Shown: positions 37,081 through 47,171, numbered from the stretch's first letter. The stretch is 64,000 nt of DNA from CAYPNF01 sp964411985 (GCA_964411985.1 CAYPNF010000006.1:1-64000), one strand, 5' to 3'. Program-made: numbers and translations. Notes: generated by a model from the letters alone, not told the origin.

Positions 37081-38510
37081 TGGGAGAGGAAACCTTTGGG
37101 CTTCTCTGGATGAGGGGCCTTGAAGGGTAGTTTGTTGGGGAGCACGGAGACGTCGGTGGTTAGCTTGAGCGGAGTCTTTGCGCCGACGTCAAAGGTAAGT
37201 TCCACCATGTAGGCTGTCCATCCTTGCTTCGGGGCTTTGACAGAGACTCGATACGTCCCATCGACTGCGGACACCACGTTAGAGGTCCAGACCGCTCCCA
37301 GAGTTTCCAGGCGGAAATCGCGTGCGTTGGGGTTGGTGGCTTGCCAAAGGCGCACTTCTTTTGGCTGAGTCTTGGAGGTGACGGTGGTGGTCCCGCCTTT
37401 GGAGTGTTTCCAGGAGAATTGCGGCAGCGGGGTGGAATTCACGATGCAGTTTTGCCACGCGAGCAGCGTCTCGTAAGCGTCCGAGTTCTTCAGTGAATGA
37501 TCGACGTTGGGCACGTAGCGTAGGTATTTCACGCCGGATAGCTTATTGAAGTAGAACTGAGAACTGTCCGGAAGAAAGAACTGGTCCCCGCAAGCGTTCA
37601 TGAGCAGCTTGGGCATGGTGAGGCGGTCCCGGTACGAGAAGGGATCTTCAATCGAGTAGAGTGCCTTGGATTCGGGAGTCCCGATCCAGTCCATGATGTG
37701 TTGTTCGGTGTAGTTGCCCACGGCCGGCGCGAAGAATCCATACGCCTGGAAGTGATGGGTCATGGAGGCCTCGGTGTTGAGGACATCGATGACAATCGGG
37801 CAAATGGCCACCACGCGATTGTCCACGATGGCAGTGGTCCAGGTGGTCCAACCCCGCTTGGATCCGCCGGCTACGGTGAAATGCTTGATGCTGGCCTTGC
37901 CACCTTCAGCGGAAGACAGAAACTCAGTTACCGCATCCATGGCGCGAACGGCGGACTTCGTCATGGGCAGGCGGGCCGGCCATTTCTCGTCGCCGGTGCG
38001 GAGGAATTTGTCCCAAGTATAGGCGATAAGGTCGTCCTCTTCGCGCTCCTTGCCGTCGTTGCCGAAGATCAGAGGCTGATTTGGCACCATTTTGAGCTCC
38101 ACCACGACGGACTTGGTTGCTTTGGCAATCTCGATCAGTTCCTTGGACGGGGTTGGGATCTTGGGTTTCTGATTGTTGCCCCCAGAGATGAAGAGGAGCG
38201 CGGTGTCGTGCGCGAGGTTGTCGGGCTTCACCACCAGCACAAAGTGCTTCCACTCGGTGCGGTTTACCTCGTTGGTGGTGAGCCAGTTCTGCGAAGTCAT
38301 CTGAAGTGCATACCCGGTGGCGCTGTCGTCGCGGACGGACGTGATCAACTTCCAGGAGAAGCTGGGATCTGGTTTAGCAACATAGCGGTCCAAGGCCGTC
38401 TCTTTTGTCCCCTTGCGAGTGTACTCAGAGGAAGTTGCGATGGCTGCGAGGGCCAAAGCGGTGAGGACTGGTGTGAGGAGACGCAGAGACACTGGGAAGA
38501 GTTGGCTCAT
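37077..38510 (-). CDS. PhoPQ-activated-pathogenicity-related (PqaA-like) protein
   Basis: Exported alpha/beta-hydrolase-like protein of 477 residues from ATG 38510, which gives the best signal peptide; ATG 38546 adds 12 residues. Family hallmarks are FISGGNNQ, a nucleophile-elbow-like GGSKRGW, CPIVIDVLNTEASMTHHFQAYG and VPNVDHSL (likely Asp/His region). The family was named from Salmonella pqaA; its biochemical activity is unsettled. It is the first of a minus-strand run with the deacetylase-like protein and lytic transglycosylase, hinting at an envelope or polymer-related role (inference). Confidence 0.82.
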   Translation of the reverse strand: MSQLFPVSLRLLTPVLTALALAAIATSSEYTRKGTKETALDRYVAKPDPSFSWKLITSVRDDSATGYALQMTSQNWLTTNEVNRTEWKHFVLVVKPDNLAHDTALLFISGGNNQKPKIPTPSKELIEIAKATKSVVVELKMVPNQPLIFGNDGKEREEDDLIAYTWDKFLRTGDEKWPARLPMTKSAVRAMDAVTEFLSSAEGGKASIKHFTVAGGSKRGWTTWTTAIVDNRVVAICPIVIDVLNTEASMTHHFQAYGFFAPAVGNYTEQHIMDWIGTPESKALYSIEDPFSYRDRLTMPKLLMNACGDQFFLPDSSQFYFNKLSGVKYLRYVPNVDHSLKNSDAYETLLAWQNCIVNSTPLPQFSWKHSKGGTTTVTSKTQPKEVRLWQATNPNARDFRLETLGAVWTSNVVSAVDGTYRVSVKAPKQGWTAYMVELTFDVGAKTPLKLTTDVSVLPNKLPFKAPHPEKPKGFLSQ

Positions 38511-38681
38511 GTTAGATATAGACGGCGGTGATACTGATATGGGCACAAACTAGACTGCACCTGCCTGGTCTTCAAGTGTAACCGGTCCGAATCGTACTGT
38601 CCGAGGTGGATGGGAGAGCATGCCGATATTCGCTTCGGCTTCTCTCCCCGCTGTTCACTTCGCGCTATCGGAGTCTGTAGA

Positions 38682-41657
38682 TCATTGGCGCAGCCGATAG
38701 AATGAGGCGATGGCGGCAGGGGAGATGGTGACCTTGTACATCGACCCGTCGATCACCGGGGCGGTTGAGACTAGGCTCCATGCTGCGCTTACTCCAAGTT
38801 GGGCGCTAGTCTCGAGGCTGTATCCGACGGCCGAGGTCGGCCAACGAATCTCCAACTGATTCCCATTCCGCGTAACGGACAGAGTCGGGGGAGGGACGAC
38901 AGCAGTCTGTTCCACCAGGCGAATGTCACGGCAGTAACCGTCCACTCCGTTGCCAGGCTTCCACGGATCCGGCCCCACGAAGGCCTGCGCATTGTAGTCC
39001 ACGCAGATGAGCAACGGTTCGCAACCGAAGGTGAAGCCGGCCATGATCGCTTTCTGGACATCCCCACCCGGTTGGCGGCTGGGGTCCACCGCTGCGGCGA
39101 TATCGGCCCAGGCGATAGCAGCTTCCACGATGCGATCATGTTGGGCAAAACTGCCTCCGGTAGCCACTTTGGCATTTGTCAGTCCCGCCAAGTTCATGGT
39201 TCCGGAATTATTCATTCGGGCGTACATGAGATCCGTGCGGTGGCTTGAACTGAATCCGAACCAAGGCTGGAAGTCGGCGTTGTCTTCAACGACGACCGTC
39301 CCGTCGTTGGAAGTGCCGGCATTGTTGTCCAAATCCATCCAGAAAGCGATGGTATCCATGGCCCAGGGCGCGGCCTGATAGGCAGCAGCGTCGGAGGCCT
39401 CCTGGCGGGCTTGCGCGGTCGTGTAACTGTTGTTTTCGCGAGCTAGCACGTACAGATTGGTTGCATCCCAGGCGTACTTGATATCGACTGCCAAAGTGCC
39501 GTTGGTCCCGCGGCCTTGGGTGTCCATGGTAAGGACATCGCTTGCGAGGCCATTCCAGTCCGAAGCATCCCCATCCACCTGGATTCCCGCGCTATGGACC
39601 GCGTTCATCACCTTGGCTCCAGAGACCAGGCGGACATCACACGAATAGAGATCGATGCCGTTACCGGGATTCCACGGGTCGGGGCCGAGAAACGCCTGCG
39701 AGTTGTAGTCATGGTAGACCAGCAGTGGCTCACTGCCGAAGGTAAAGCCCGGCGTGATGGCTCTGGTCAGATCGCCTCCAGGCTGTCGCGTGGGATCCAC
39801 CGCTGCGGCCATATCTGCCCACGGGATGGCGACCTCGATGAAGCGGTCGTGCTGAGCAAACGTTCCTCCGGTGGCCACCCGCGCGTTGGCGAGTCCATCC
39901 AGGTTCATCTCTCCGGAATTGTTGACCCGTGCATACCTCAGATCGGTTCGGGCGCTGGAGCTAAAGCCAAACCAGGGTTGGAAGTCGGCATTGGGTTCTG
40001 TGACGATGACACCGTCCTTGAAGGTCCCAGCATCGTTACCCAAGTCCAGCCACAAGCCGATGCTGTCCACCGCCCAAGGGCCGCTTTGGTACGAAGTCGC
40101 GTCAGCGGCTTCCTGCTGGAGCCGAGCGGTGTATTTCTCGGTATTCTCTTTGACCAGCACATAGAGATTCGTGTTGTCCCAAGCATACTTGATATCGACG
40201 GCCATGGCACCGTTGGTGCCGCGGTCTTGAGTGTCCATGGTTAATACGTTACTGGGGACATTGGCCCATTCGCTCAGGTTGCCGTCCACGGTGATGCTGC
40301 TATGAGCCGCCTCCAAAACCCTTGCGTCGGACATCAGCTGGATGTCAATCGAGTACGCGTCCACACCGCTAGGGGCATTCCATTGATCAGGGCCGATAAA
40401 CGCCTGGGAGTTGTAATCGTAGTAAATCAGCAGAGGTTCGCACCCGAAGGTAAACCCCGGGGTAATGGCTTTGGTCAGATCGCCTCCAGGCTGGCGCGTA
40501 GGATCCACCGCCCCTGCCATATCCGCCCAAGGGATGGCAACTTCGATGACGCGATCATGCTGGGCGAAGGCGCCTCCGGTGGCCACTCGGGCGTTGGCGA
40601 GCCCATCCATGTTCATGTTTCCCGAATTGTTGACTCGGGCGTACATGAGATCGGTTCGAGCACCGGAGCTGAAGCCAAACCACGGTTGGAAGTCGGCATT
40701 GGGTTCGGTCACGATGGAGCCGTCTTTCAAGGTTCCGGCATCGTTGCCCAAGTCCAGCCAAAAGGCGATCGTATCCACGGACCAGGGCCCGGCCTGATAG
40801 GCTGTGCCATCGGCGGCTTCCTGCTGGAGGCGAGCGGTGTATTTTGAGGTATTCTCGGTGATGAGGAGATAGAGATTCGTTGGGTCCCAGGCATATTGGA
40901 TGTCCACCGCCATGGTGCCATTGGTACCTCGGCCTTGGGTGTCCATCGTGATCACCCCGCCAGGGAGATCAGCCCAGTCATTGGTCTTTCCATCGATGAG
41001 GATGTTCGGACTGTACGCGGCATGGACTAACCTGGCCAGGGACGCCGGGCCTTCAGTGGGTTCTCCTGACTCGTTCACCAAAGAAAGGTCGTCCAAGTAG
41101 GCTGTTCCGGTGGTGTCCAGTCCGCCACCCGAAGCGAACGTGATGGACATCGAGACCGCCTTTTCAGGGGCCGTGAAGGTCTGCTCGATGGTCACCCACT
41201 CCGGTTCTAAACCTGAGAAAGGGAAGGTGACCCCGGCAAGCGTCCCGCTGGCAGAATCCACAAAGCCGACTGACACCCGCATTACGCCGGTGGTGTCATG
41301 CTTCAAATAGTAACGCATTCGATATTGGGCGCCGGCCACGACAGGGAGGCGGTCCGAATACCATTCTCCGTACGCGGTCGGGCTTGCATCGTCGAGTTTC
41401 AGGGCATGCGTCGGACTCAGACCAGAGTCCGCAGGCCATTGATCAATGGCCGAATCGCTGCCGCCGGCTCGCCAGTAGCTGGGTATTCCCGCGGTGCTGG
41501 AGACCGACTCCAGTGATGGATTAGGCCATAGGTTGCCAGGCAACAGATCCGCTTTTGCGATCGTGGAGCCGAGCAGCATGGCGAGGAAGAGTATCCGGGC
41601 GCCTTTCGTGCAGGAAGCAGCAGTGTGTACCTGGTTTGACAGGCCACGCGACGCCAT
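38682..41657 (-). CDS. Secreted triple CBM9-like glycan-binding protein
   Basis: Exported protein of 991 residues from ATG 41657 (signal around ARILFLAMLLGS); a longer frame to 42023 runs through a palindromic element and is rejected. A CBM4/9-like domain (about 37-200) is followed by three near-identical CBM9-like repeats of about 236 residues (212-445, 446-682, 683-925), each with NGTMAVDI-YAWD and NADFQPWFGFSS. The C-terminal W/FYR module ends ASFYRLRQ. CBM9 domains bind glycan ends, and no catalytic domain is present, so this is a multivalent binder or scaffold. The near-identity of the repeats points to recent duplication or gene conversion. Confidence 0.83.
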   Translation of the reverse strand: MASRGLSNQVHTAASCTKGARILFLAMLLGSTIAKADLLPGNLWPNPSLESVSSTAGIPSYWRAGGSDSAIDQWPADSGLSPTHALKLDDASPTAYGEWYSDRLPVVAGAQYRMRYYLKHDTTGVMRVSVGFVDSASGTLAGVTFPFSGLEPEWVTIEQTFTAPEKAVSMSITFASGGGLDTTGTAYLDDLSLVNESGEPTEGPASLARLVHAAYSPNILIDGKTNDWADLPGGVITMDTQGRGTNGTMAVDIQYAWDPTNLYLLITENTSKYTARLQQEAADGTAYQAGPWSVDTIAFWLDLGNDAGTLKDGSIVTEPNADFQPWFGFSSGARTDLMYARVNNSGNMNMDGLANARVATGGAFAQHDRVIEVAIPWADMAGAVDPTRQPGGDLTKAITPGFTFGCEPLLIYYDYNSQAFIGPDQWNAPSGVDAYSIDIQLMSDARVLEAAHSSITVDGNLSEWANVPSNVLTMDTQDRGTNGAMAVDIKYAWDNTNLYVLVKENTEKYTARLQQEAADATSYQSGPWAVDSIGLWLDLGNDAGTFKDGVIVTEPNADFQPWFGFSSSARTDLRYARVNNSGEMNLDGLANARVATGGTFAQHDRFIEVAIPWADMAAAVDPTRQPGGDLTRAITPGFTFGSEPLLVYHDYNSQAFLGPDPWNPGNGIDLYSCDVRLVSGAKVMNAVHSAGIQVDGDASDWNGLASDVLTMDTQGRGTNGTLAVDIKYAWDATNLYVLARENNSYTTAQARQEASDAAAYQAAPWAMDTIAFWMDLDNNAGTSNDGTVVVEDNADFQPWFGFSSSHRTDLMYARMNNSGTMNLAGLTNAKVATGGSFAQHDRIVEAAIAWADIAAAVDPSRQPGGDVQKAIMAGFTFGCEPLLICVDYNAQAFVGPDPWKPGNGVDGYCRDIRLVEQTAVVPPPTLSVTRNGNQLEIRWPTSAVGYSLETSAQLGVSAAWSLVSTAPVIDGSMYKVTISPAAIASFYRLRQ
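38930..41010 (-). repeat. Three tandem coding repeats, period about 710 bases
   Basis: The segment encoding TNDWADLP through PDPWNPGNG recurs three times; equivalent anchor points lie near 40921, 40213 and 39502. The copies remain clearly similar at the DNA level. Confidence 0.75.
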
Positions 41658-41703
41658 GGAACGGTCCTGTGCTGGCGTGCCTGAGCCGTAACAATTCAAT
41701 GAA

Positions 41704-41859
41704 GAACAGGAGTCAGCGGAGATAGCAGAGATCGGGCTTGAGCGGTCTGACGATCGAGACGGACGTATCACTTTCACCGTCCAGTGAACGCTTGAACGGA
41801 CCGCGAGGAGCGATTCTGACTCCGTCTGACGGCTCTGCTCTCTCTGCTGCCTCCTGTTC
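41704..41859. repeat. Palindromic (MITE/REP-like) element
   Basis: A 156-base segment with 27-base imperfect inverted ends: left arm 41704-41730 (starts GAACAGGAGTCAGCGGAG) and the reverse complement of the right arm 41833-41859 (starts GAACAGGAGGCAGCAGAG). The interior also pairs in part. There is no coding capacity. Confidence 0.6.
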
Positions 41860-42182
41860 AACTGCATGGACACGGCTGAGAGGCACGGAGAGGGAGTGGA
41901 ACTGGCATCCTCTCCACGATGCGCGTGGCCGCCAGTTTTCATTGTCCAAATCGGATATGTTCGTTTCATAGATTCTTCAGGAATGCCCGGAGTCTTCCGG
42001 CGAATACGAGAATTAGTGACCAAAACCCCACAATGCCTGTCTGAGTGTCGCTCGGTTTCCGATGCTGAGAAGTCTCATGACGAGGCCCACATTCCATGAA
42101 CGCCTGCTCAGCAAGGCCATCCCCGAATGAGAGGAGGGTCTACTAAGTGTACGACGTCTTCGCAAGGATGCAACCTGATGCG

Positions 42183-42210
42183 TTGACGTTTTCCGAATTT
42201 GGAATGTAAC
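42183..42210 (+). promoter_or_regulatory. Sigma-70-like promoter for the CotH kinase gene
   Basis: TTGACG (42183-42188), 16 bases, TGTAAC (42205-42210). The predicted start near 42217 supports the ATG at 42255 over 42222. Confidence 0.45.
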
Positions 42211-42254
42211 TTGCCCAGGGCATGGACGGACTGCGCTCAGGAAGAAACGATATT

Positions 42255-43892
42255 ATGATGGCAAAGCAGTTGGTTTCACTCTTCGTCTGGGGATTTCGGC
42301 TAGCGATGGTGGCGTCCGCACTTTGGATCCACCCGCTGCTGTGCCCGGTTGCATGCGCCGCCGATGCTTCAGATCCATTCTACGATCCTGCCGTCGTGCA
42401 AACGATCCGTCTGGAGGTGAAGTCCGACGACGTTGAGCGCATGCATCGCGCTCTCCCGCAACGGATCTGTGTCCCGGGGATCTTTCGCTGGAATGACCAG
42501 GTCGTGCAGCAGGTGGGTGTTCGCTACAAAGGGAATAGCTCTTCCAGCCCGGATGCCTCTCACAAGCGTGCCTTCCTCATTGCATTCTCGGAATTCACAA
42601 AGAGCCAGCGTTTCCTGGGTTTACGACACGTTGCCTTGGATAACGGCATCCAGTTCGGGAGTCTGTTCAGCGAACGCCTGATCACGGATGTCCTTCGAGG
42701 TCTCGGTGTAAAAGCCTCTCGCTGCAACTACGCCAGAGTCTATCTGAACGAGAAGTACATCGGTGTGTATGTGAATGTGGAACGGATCGACAAAGTATTC
42801 ATCGAAAGGAACTTTGGAGCGAAACAAGGCCCTCTTTTCAAGGTGAACGAGGGCGGTCCAGGCGCCGACTTCCGCTACCTCGGTGCCGACCTGTCGCTCT
42901 ACCAGAAGGCGTTTGAGTTGCACGCAGGGCCACAAGCGGAGGCATTCACGGACTTGTCGGAGTTCCTGCGGGCTGTCGATTCCCCTAACGGCACAGAGGC
43001 TGAGCTAATCAAGACCTTGGATATGGATGCCTTTGTGAAAACGACGGCGGTCATGCTCTTCTCCGGTGCGTTCGACCAGTACACGGGCTGGGCACCGCAC
43101 AATTACTATTTATATCGGAATCCCACTGATCAGCGTTGGACGTACCTCCCCTGGGACTTGGATGTTGGCTTCGCAGACAAGGCTTTCGGTCGTGTCCCGG
43201 TTCTGGACGGTTGGCACGCCGCCTGGCCAGCTCCTATGCCCGGGCGCCCATTGATGGAGCGATTGATTTCCCATACCAGCCTCCTCCGGCGGTATCGGGA
43301 GCAGGCGAACACCATCTTGGAGACGTCATTCCGGCCTGAGATCCTCATACCCAAGCTTCGGGCCTTGCACGAGCAGATCCGATCCGCTCTCGAGGAGGAC
43401 CCTTACCCTCCAAGACGAGTGACGGTTCCCAGCGATTCCGGGTATCCGGACATCCTGGCAAGCATGGAGACATTCATCCGGAAGCGATACGCACTTGCCC
43501 GGGCTCAACTGGACACTCCTGGACCCCGCCCTCAGCCCCAGCCGATGCAGCCGCCTCCGGAATCGGAGGGCCCGAAACCCGGCGCCCCGTCCAAGGATGC
43601 CCCGAGCGACCTCCGCACGGTGAAGGTGACCTCTGCCGGCGTCGAATTGCGCTGGGAGAATCACGCCAAGGGCGAAATGGCGATGGTCGTCCAACGATGC
43701 ATGGGGCCGGAAGGGACCGAATTTGTGAACGCCATTGGGCAGGGTGGACAGAATATCACCACGGCCATCGATCGGAACGTCCAACCAGGAAAGACGTATC
43801 GTTACCGGGTATACGCAGTCTTCGCGACACCCCAAGGACCTCGCGGTACTGGCGTTTCCAATGTGATTACGGTTCAGGTCCCCACGGATTAG
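42255..43892 (+). CDS. Exported CotH-family kinase with a C-terminal Fn3-like domain
   Basis: Protein of 545 residues from ATG 42255 (MMAKQLVSLFVWG), which starts a signal peptide; ATG 42222 is possible. The CotH domain (about 40-400) shows VGVRYKGNSS, IGVYVNVERIDKVFIERNF and LPWDLDVGF, the conserved Lys, Glu and DxD region of this atypical kinase family. CotH of Bacillus phosphorylates spore-coat proteins; the PVC members are unstudied. A Pro-rich linker (about 415-450) leads to a fibronectin-III-like domain (about 455-545). No nearby substrate is obvious. A second CotH gene lies at 61654-62928. Confidence 0.85.
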   Translation: MMAKQLVSLFVWGFRLAMVASALWIHPLLCPVACAADASDPFYDPAVVQTIRLEVKSDDVERMHRALPQRICVPGIFRWNDQVVQQVGVRYKGNSSSSPDASHKRAFLIAFSEFTKSQRFLGLRHVALDNGIQFGSLFSERLITDVLRGLGVKASRCNYARVYLNEKYIGVYVNVERIDKVFIERNFGAKQGPLFKVNEGGPGADFRYLGADLSLYQKAFELHAGPQAEAFTDLSEFLRAVDSPNGTEAELIKTLDMDAFVKTTAVMLFSGAFDQYTGWAPHNYYLYRNPTDQRWTYLPWDLDVGFADKAFGRVPVLDGWHAAWPAPMPGRPLMERLISHTSLLRRYREQANTILETSFRPEILIPKLRALHEQIRSALEEDPYPPRRVTVPSDSGYPDILASMETFIRKRYALARAQLDTPGPRPQPQPMQPPPESEGPKPGAPSKDAPSDLRTVKVTSAGVELRWENHAKGEMAMVVQRCMGPEGTEFVNAIGQGGQNITTAIDRNVQPGKTYRYRVYAVFATPQGPRGTGVSNVITVQVPTD

Positions 43893-44006
43893 ACAGAGGT
43901 GAGGGGGGGCGGAGTGGTTTAGGTAAGTCCGCTCCTGAAGCAGGAAGGAGGATGAGCCTGGCTTTCTACCCATGGTGGAGGGTGTTGTGCCTCCTCTCCC
44001 CCCGAC

Positions 44007-44034
44007 CCTCTCTTCCACTTGCGTGGAGGGGAGG
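44007..44034. repeat. GC-rich hairpin downstream of the CotH gene
   Basis: CCTCTCTTCCAC and GTGGAGGGGAGG (two G-T pairs) around TTGC, 114 bases after the CotH stop. It may be a REP-like element or a 3' end structure. Confidence 0.4.
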
Positions 44035-44154
44035 TAGATGAGGGGAGTGAGTGCGACCGATGCCATCCGAGTCGATAGGAATCGCGCAGTCGGTCTCTCC
44101 GACAACGGCGCGGGGACGCAGCAGACTAGAAGCGGCGTGCTTCAATCAAGCCCG

Positions 44155-44183
44155 TTGACTGGACTAAGCTGATGGACTAACAT
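44155..44183 (+). promoter_or_regulatory. Promoter-like site immediately before the antitoxin gene
   Basis: TTGACT (44155-44160), 17 bases, TAACAT (44178-44183). Transcription would start at about the antitoxin ATG (44190), implying a leaderless message. Confidence 0.4.
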
Positions 44184-44189
44184 ACTTCC

Positions 44190-44444
44190 ATGTCCAAGAC
44201 GATGGTCAATGTTCACGAGGCCAAGACGCAGTTCTCGAAACTGCTGGCGCGGGTGGAGAGAGGCGAGCGCATCACGGTTGCGCGCGCCGGTAAGCCGGTC
44301 GCCCGGTTGGTTCCCGCTGAGTTGCCGCCGCCTGGCGCGCTCCCGCCGGAGGACCCGTTGCTGAATCTGGACGCGTTCGGGTTCGAGGGCCCGGGAGGCC
44401 AGCTGAGTAACGCGGAGATGGATCGCATTGTCTATGGCCGCTGA
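44190..44444 (+). CDS. Phd/YefM-type antitoxin
   Basis: Small protein of 84 residues. The N-terminal half (VNVHEAKTQFSKLLARVERGE and then ITVARAGKPVARLV) is the Phd/YefM DNA-binding fold, which usually represses its own operon; the C-terminal part should wrap the toxin. The toxin ATG (44434) overlaps the end of this gene, typical of coupled toxin-antitoxin pairs. No Shine-Dalgarno site is visible, consistent with a leaderless message. Confidence 0.9.
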   Translation: MSKTMVNVHEAKTQFSKLLARVERGERITVARAGKPVARLVPAELPPPGALPPEDPLLNLDAFGFEGPGGQLSNAEMDRIVYGR

Positions 44445-44853
44445 TGTGTTCGCGGACACATCCGGCCTTTATGCTCTGGCCGACCATAGCGACCCGGCCC
44501 GGGCCAAGGCGCGGAAGTACGCTGCAGCCAGGGTCACCTCCGGTTGCCGACTCATCCTCACCGATTATGTCCTCGACGAGGCCTGCACGTTGGCCAAGGC
44601 CCGGGCGGGGAGTTACGCCGTTTTGCGGCTGCTGCAACTGGTCGAAGCCAGCGCGGGTTTTCGCATGGAGTGGGTCGGGCCGGACCGTTTTGAAGCCGCC
44701 AAGGGGTACTTTCGCAAGCACGCCGACCACGGCTACTCCTTCACCGATTGCACCAGCTTTGTCGTGATGCGGGAACTCGGGCTGCGCGACGCTCTCACCA
44801 CCGATCATCATTTTAGCGAGGCAGGCTTTCGCGTGCTGCTCGCTTCGGATTGA
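44434..44853 (+). CDS. VapC-type PIN-domain toxin
   Basis: Endoribonuclease toxin of 139 residues; an in-frame TTG at 44428 is a less likely start. PIN acidic residues are visible: Asp8 (FADTSGL), the Asp/Glu pair in TDYVLDEACTL, Asp in SFTDCTSF, and Asp in LTTDHHF. PIN toxins of this kind cut tRNA or rRNA and are held off by the neighbouring antitoxin. The ATG overlaps the antitoxin stop by 11 bases, so the pair is translated together. Confidence 0.9.
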   Translation: MAADVFADTSGLYALADHSDPARAKARKYAAARVTSGCRLILTDYVLDEACTLAKARAGSYAVLRLLQLVEASAGFRMEWVGPDRFEAAKGYFRKHADHGYSFTDCTSFVVMRELGLRDALTTDHHFSEAGFRVLLASD

Positions 44854-45009
44854 GACTGCCGGTAGCGCGAAGGTGCAGGGCTCTAAGAGGGGGTTCCATC
44901 CAGCCTCTTGAGCTCCTTCTTCAACAGGGAGCCGACCCCCTTTGGATTCGCCCTTGACTCCTAATTCATCATCCTGGAAGGTAGCCATCACCCTTCTCAC
45001 CATCTTTCC

Positions 45010-45690
<681 letters not shown>

Positions 45691-46130
45691 TGGAATGACG
45701 AGTCGGGCCAAGTGCGGGACTGAAACCACTCAGCCCTTGGCCGTGACGCTGTCCGAAGGGGCCCCTGCGCCTGCAGAGGGCATACACTCTTCATTAGCAC
45801 GTGACGGCCCTCTGCGATCTCGCTGGCGCCGGGTACCCTTCCACTCGTCGAGCTGAGCCGGAGATTGTCGGCTTGCTGAGCTGCCTCTTGCACGCGCACG
45901 CCTCGGGTGAATACCGCAAGCCGGAACGCGTATTCGCCGCTGTCGGCGAAATCGGGGCGAAGCTGCCGAGTGATTCACGGCACCGAGCTGCTGCTCCCCG
46001 TTCGCATGGAGAGTTTCGGGGCTCTTGAAGCGCTTTTTCGGTCATACCCTTTTGCCCCCGAGGGACATGCCTGCTTTGCAGCAAAAGCCTTTTCTTCCCA
46101 AACGCCCCGAGTTCGGCTAGGTTGAGTCCC
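45691..46130. other. Gene-free stretch with inverted repeats
   Basis: 440 bases. Inverted repeat GCAGAGGGC/GCCCTCTGC at 45773-45815 and a hairpin TTCGCCG/CGGCGAA at 45933-45950. No convincing gene. Confidence 0.5.
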
Positions 46131-47114
46131 ATGAAACACACACTGGATCGTCGCACTTTTCTCTCAAACACCTCCGCGGCAATGGCTGGTATGGCTCTGG
46201 CGTCGGCCTCCATGCCTTTGGGCCGGGCTGCCGCAGCCGGGGGCAAAGAGGGGCTCAAGAAGGCTCTGATCGTGAATAAGCCTACAGAGGAAATCCTGAG
46301 TCGGCTCAAAGAGGCCGGTTTCGACGGGGTGGAGGCAGGGATCCTACCGGTGGCCGAGGCTGAGAAATGCAGGGCAGTGGCCGAGAAGCTGGGGATGCGC
46401 ATTCATAGTGTGTTGCGCGGATGGGCGGAGTTCAACAGCAGCGATGCCTCCAAGGTGCAGTCTACGTTTGCCCAAACCGAAGATGCCTTGCGGGCTGCCG
46501 AAGGTTTCGGGGCCGACGCAGTCTTGCTCGTGCCCTGTCGCATTGGTGGCATGAAGATGCCCAAGCCGTGGGAGTTTCTGATCGAATTCGACGGCAAGAC
46601 GGGTCACTTGACGCGGGTGGTGCATGGAGACAATGAACCTTACGCGGATTACATCAAAGCCCACAACCACGCCATCGACACCTCGAGGGAACAGGTGAAG
46701 AAGCTCATCCCGCTTGCGGAGAAGACCAAGGTGGTGATTGCCCTGGAGAATGTTTGGAACAACCTGTGGGTTCAGCCCGATCTTTTTCGGCACTTTGTCG
46801 CGTCGTTCCAGAGCCCCTGGGTGAAGGCTTACTTCGATATCGCCAACCATGTGAAGTATTTCCCACCGGAGAAGTGGATCCTTACTCTGGGAGACTTGGT
46901 GGCCAAGTGCCATGTGAAAGAATTCAAGCTAAAGCCGCTGGACGCCAACGGGGAAGGGGATTGGTTGAACATCCGCGACGGAAGCATCCGCTGGCCAGTG
47001 GTCCGAGCCGCGTTGGACCGAGTGGGATACAACGGCTGGCTGACGATCGAAGGTGGCGACTTGTCCGAGAAAGAACACAGCCAGCGTTTGGATTTGATCA
47101 TTGCTGGGAAGTAG
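46131..47114 (+). CDS. Tat-exported sugar phosphate isomerase/epimerase-like protein
   Basis: Protein of 327 residues from ATG 46131, where the Tat signal begins (DRRTFLSNTSAAMAG); TTG 46122 is rejected. The TIM-barrel (AP endonuclease 2/xylose isomerase-like) shows AGFDGVEAGILP, VIALENVWNN, KAYFDIANHVKY, CHVKEFKLK and LTIEGGD, with metal-ligand Glu, Asp, His and Glu in the usual order. Planctomycetes and Verrucomicrobia carry many exported versions, thought to act on sugars or inositols; substrate unknown. The gene is followed by a hairpin that abuts the convergent galactanase. Confidence 0.85.
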   Translation: MKHTLDRRTFLSNTSAAMAGMALASASMPLGRAAAAGGKEGLKKALIVNKPTEEILSRLKEAGFDGVEAGILPVAEAEKCRAVAEKLGMRIHSVLRGWAEFNSSDASKVQSTFAQTEDALRAAEGFGADAVLLVPCRIGGMKMPKPWEFLIEFDGKTGHLTRVVHGDNEPYADYIKAHNHAIDTSREQVKKLIPLAEKTKVVIALENVWNNLWVQPDLFRHFVASFQSPWVKAYFDIANHVKYFPPEKWILTLGDLVAKCHVKEFKLKPLDANGEGDWLNIRDGSIRWPVVRAALDRVGYNGWLTIEGGDLSEKEHSQRLDLIIAGK

Positions 47115-47139
47115 ACAGAAACAGCTCGTCTAGCGGTGA

Positions 47140-47171
47140 ACGGGCCTGGTCCTGCGCAGGATTGGGCCCGT
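47140..47171. terminator. Bidirectional hairpin between convergent genes
   Basis: A 32-base stem region, ACGGGCC paired with GGCCCGT, extends through G-T pairs to the palindromic TCCTGCGCAGGA. It lies between 47114 (+) and 47171 (-). No U-tract follows on either strand. Confidence 0.4.

Larger units (their letters stand above)
41658..42254. other. Divergent intergenic region with a palindromic element and promoter
   Basis: 597 bases between the CBM9-like protein and the CotH kinase. It holds the inverted-repeat element 41704-41859 and a promoter-like site near 42183. No other gene is seen. Confidence 0.6.

Noticed and set aside
41658..42023. 122-residue N-terminal extension of the CBM9 protein
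   Set aside because: It runs through the palindromic element, is Ser/Arg-rich, and would bury the signal peptide.
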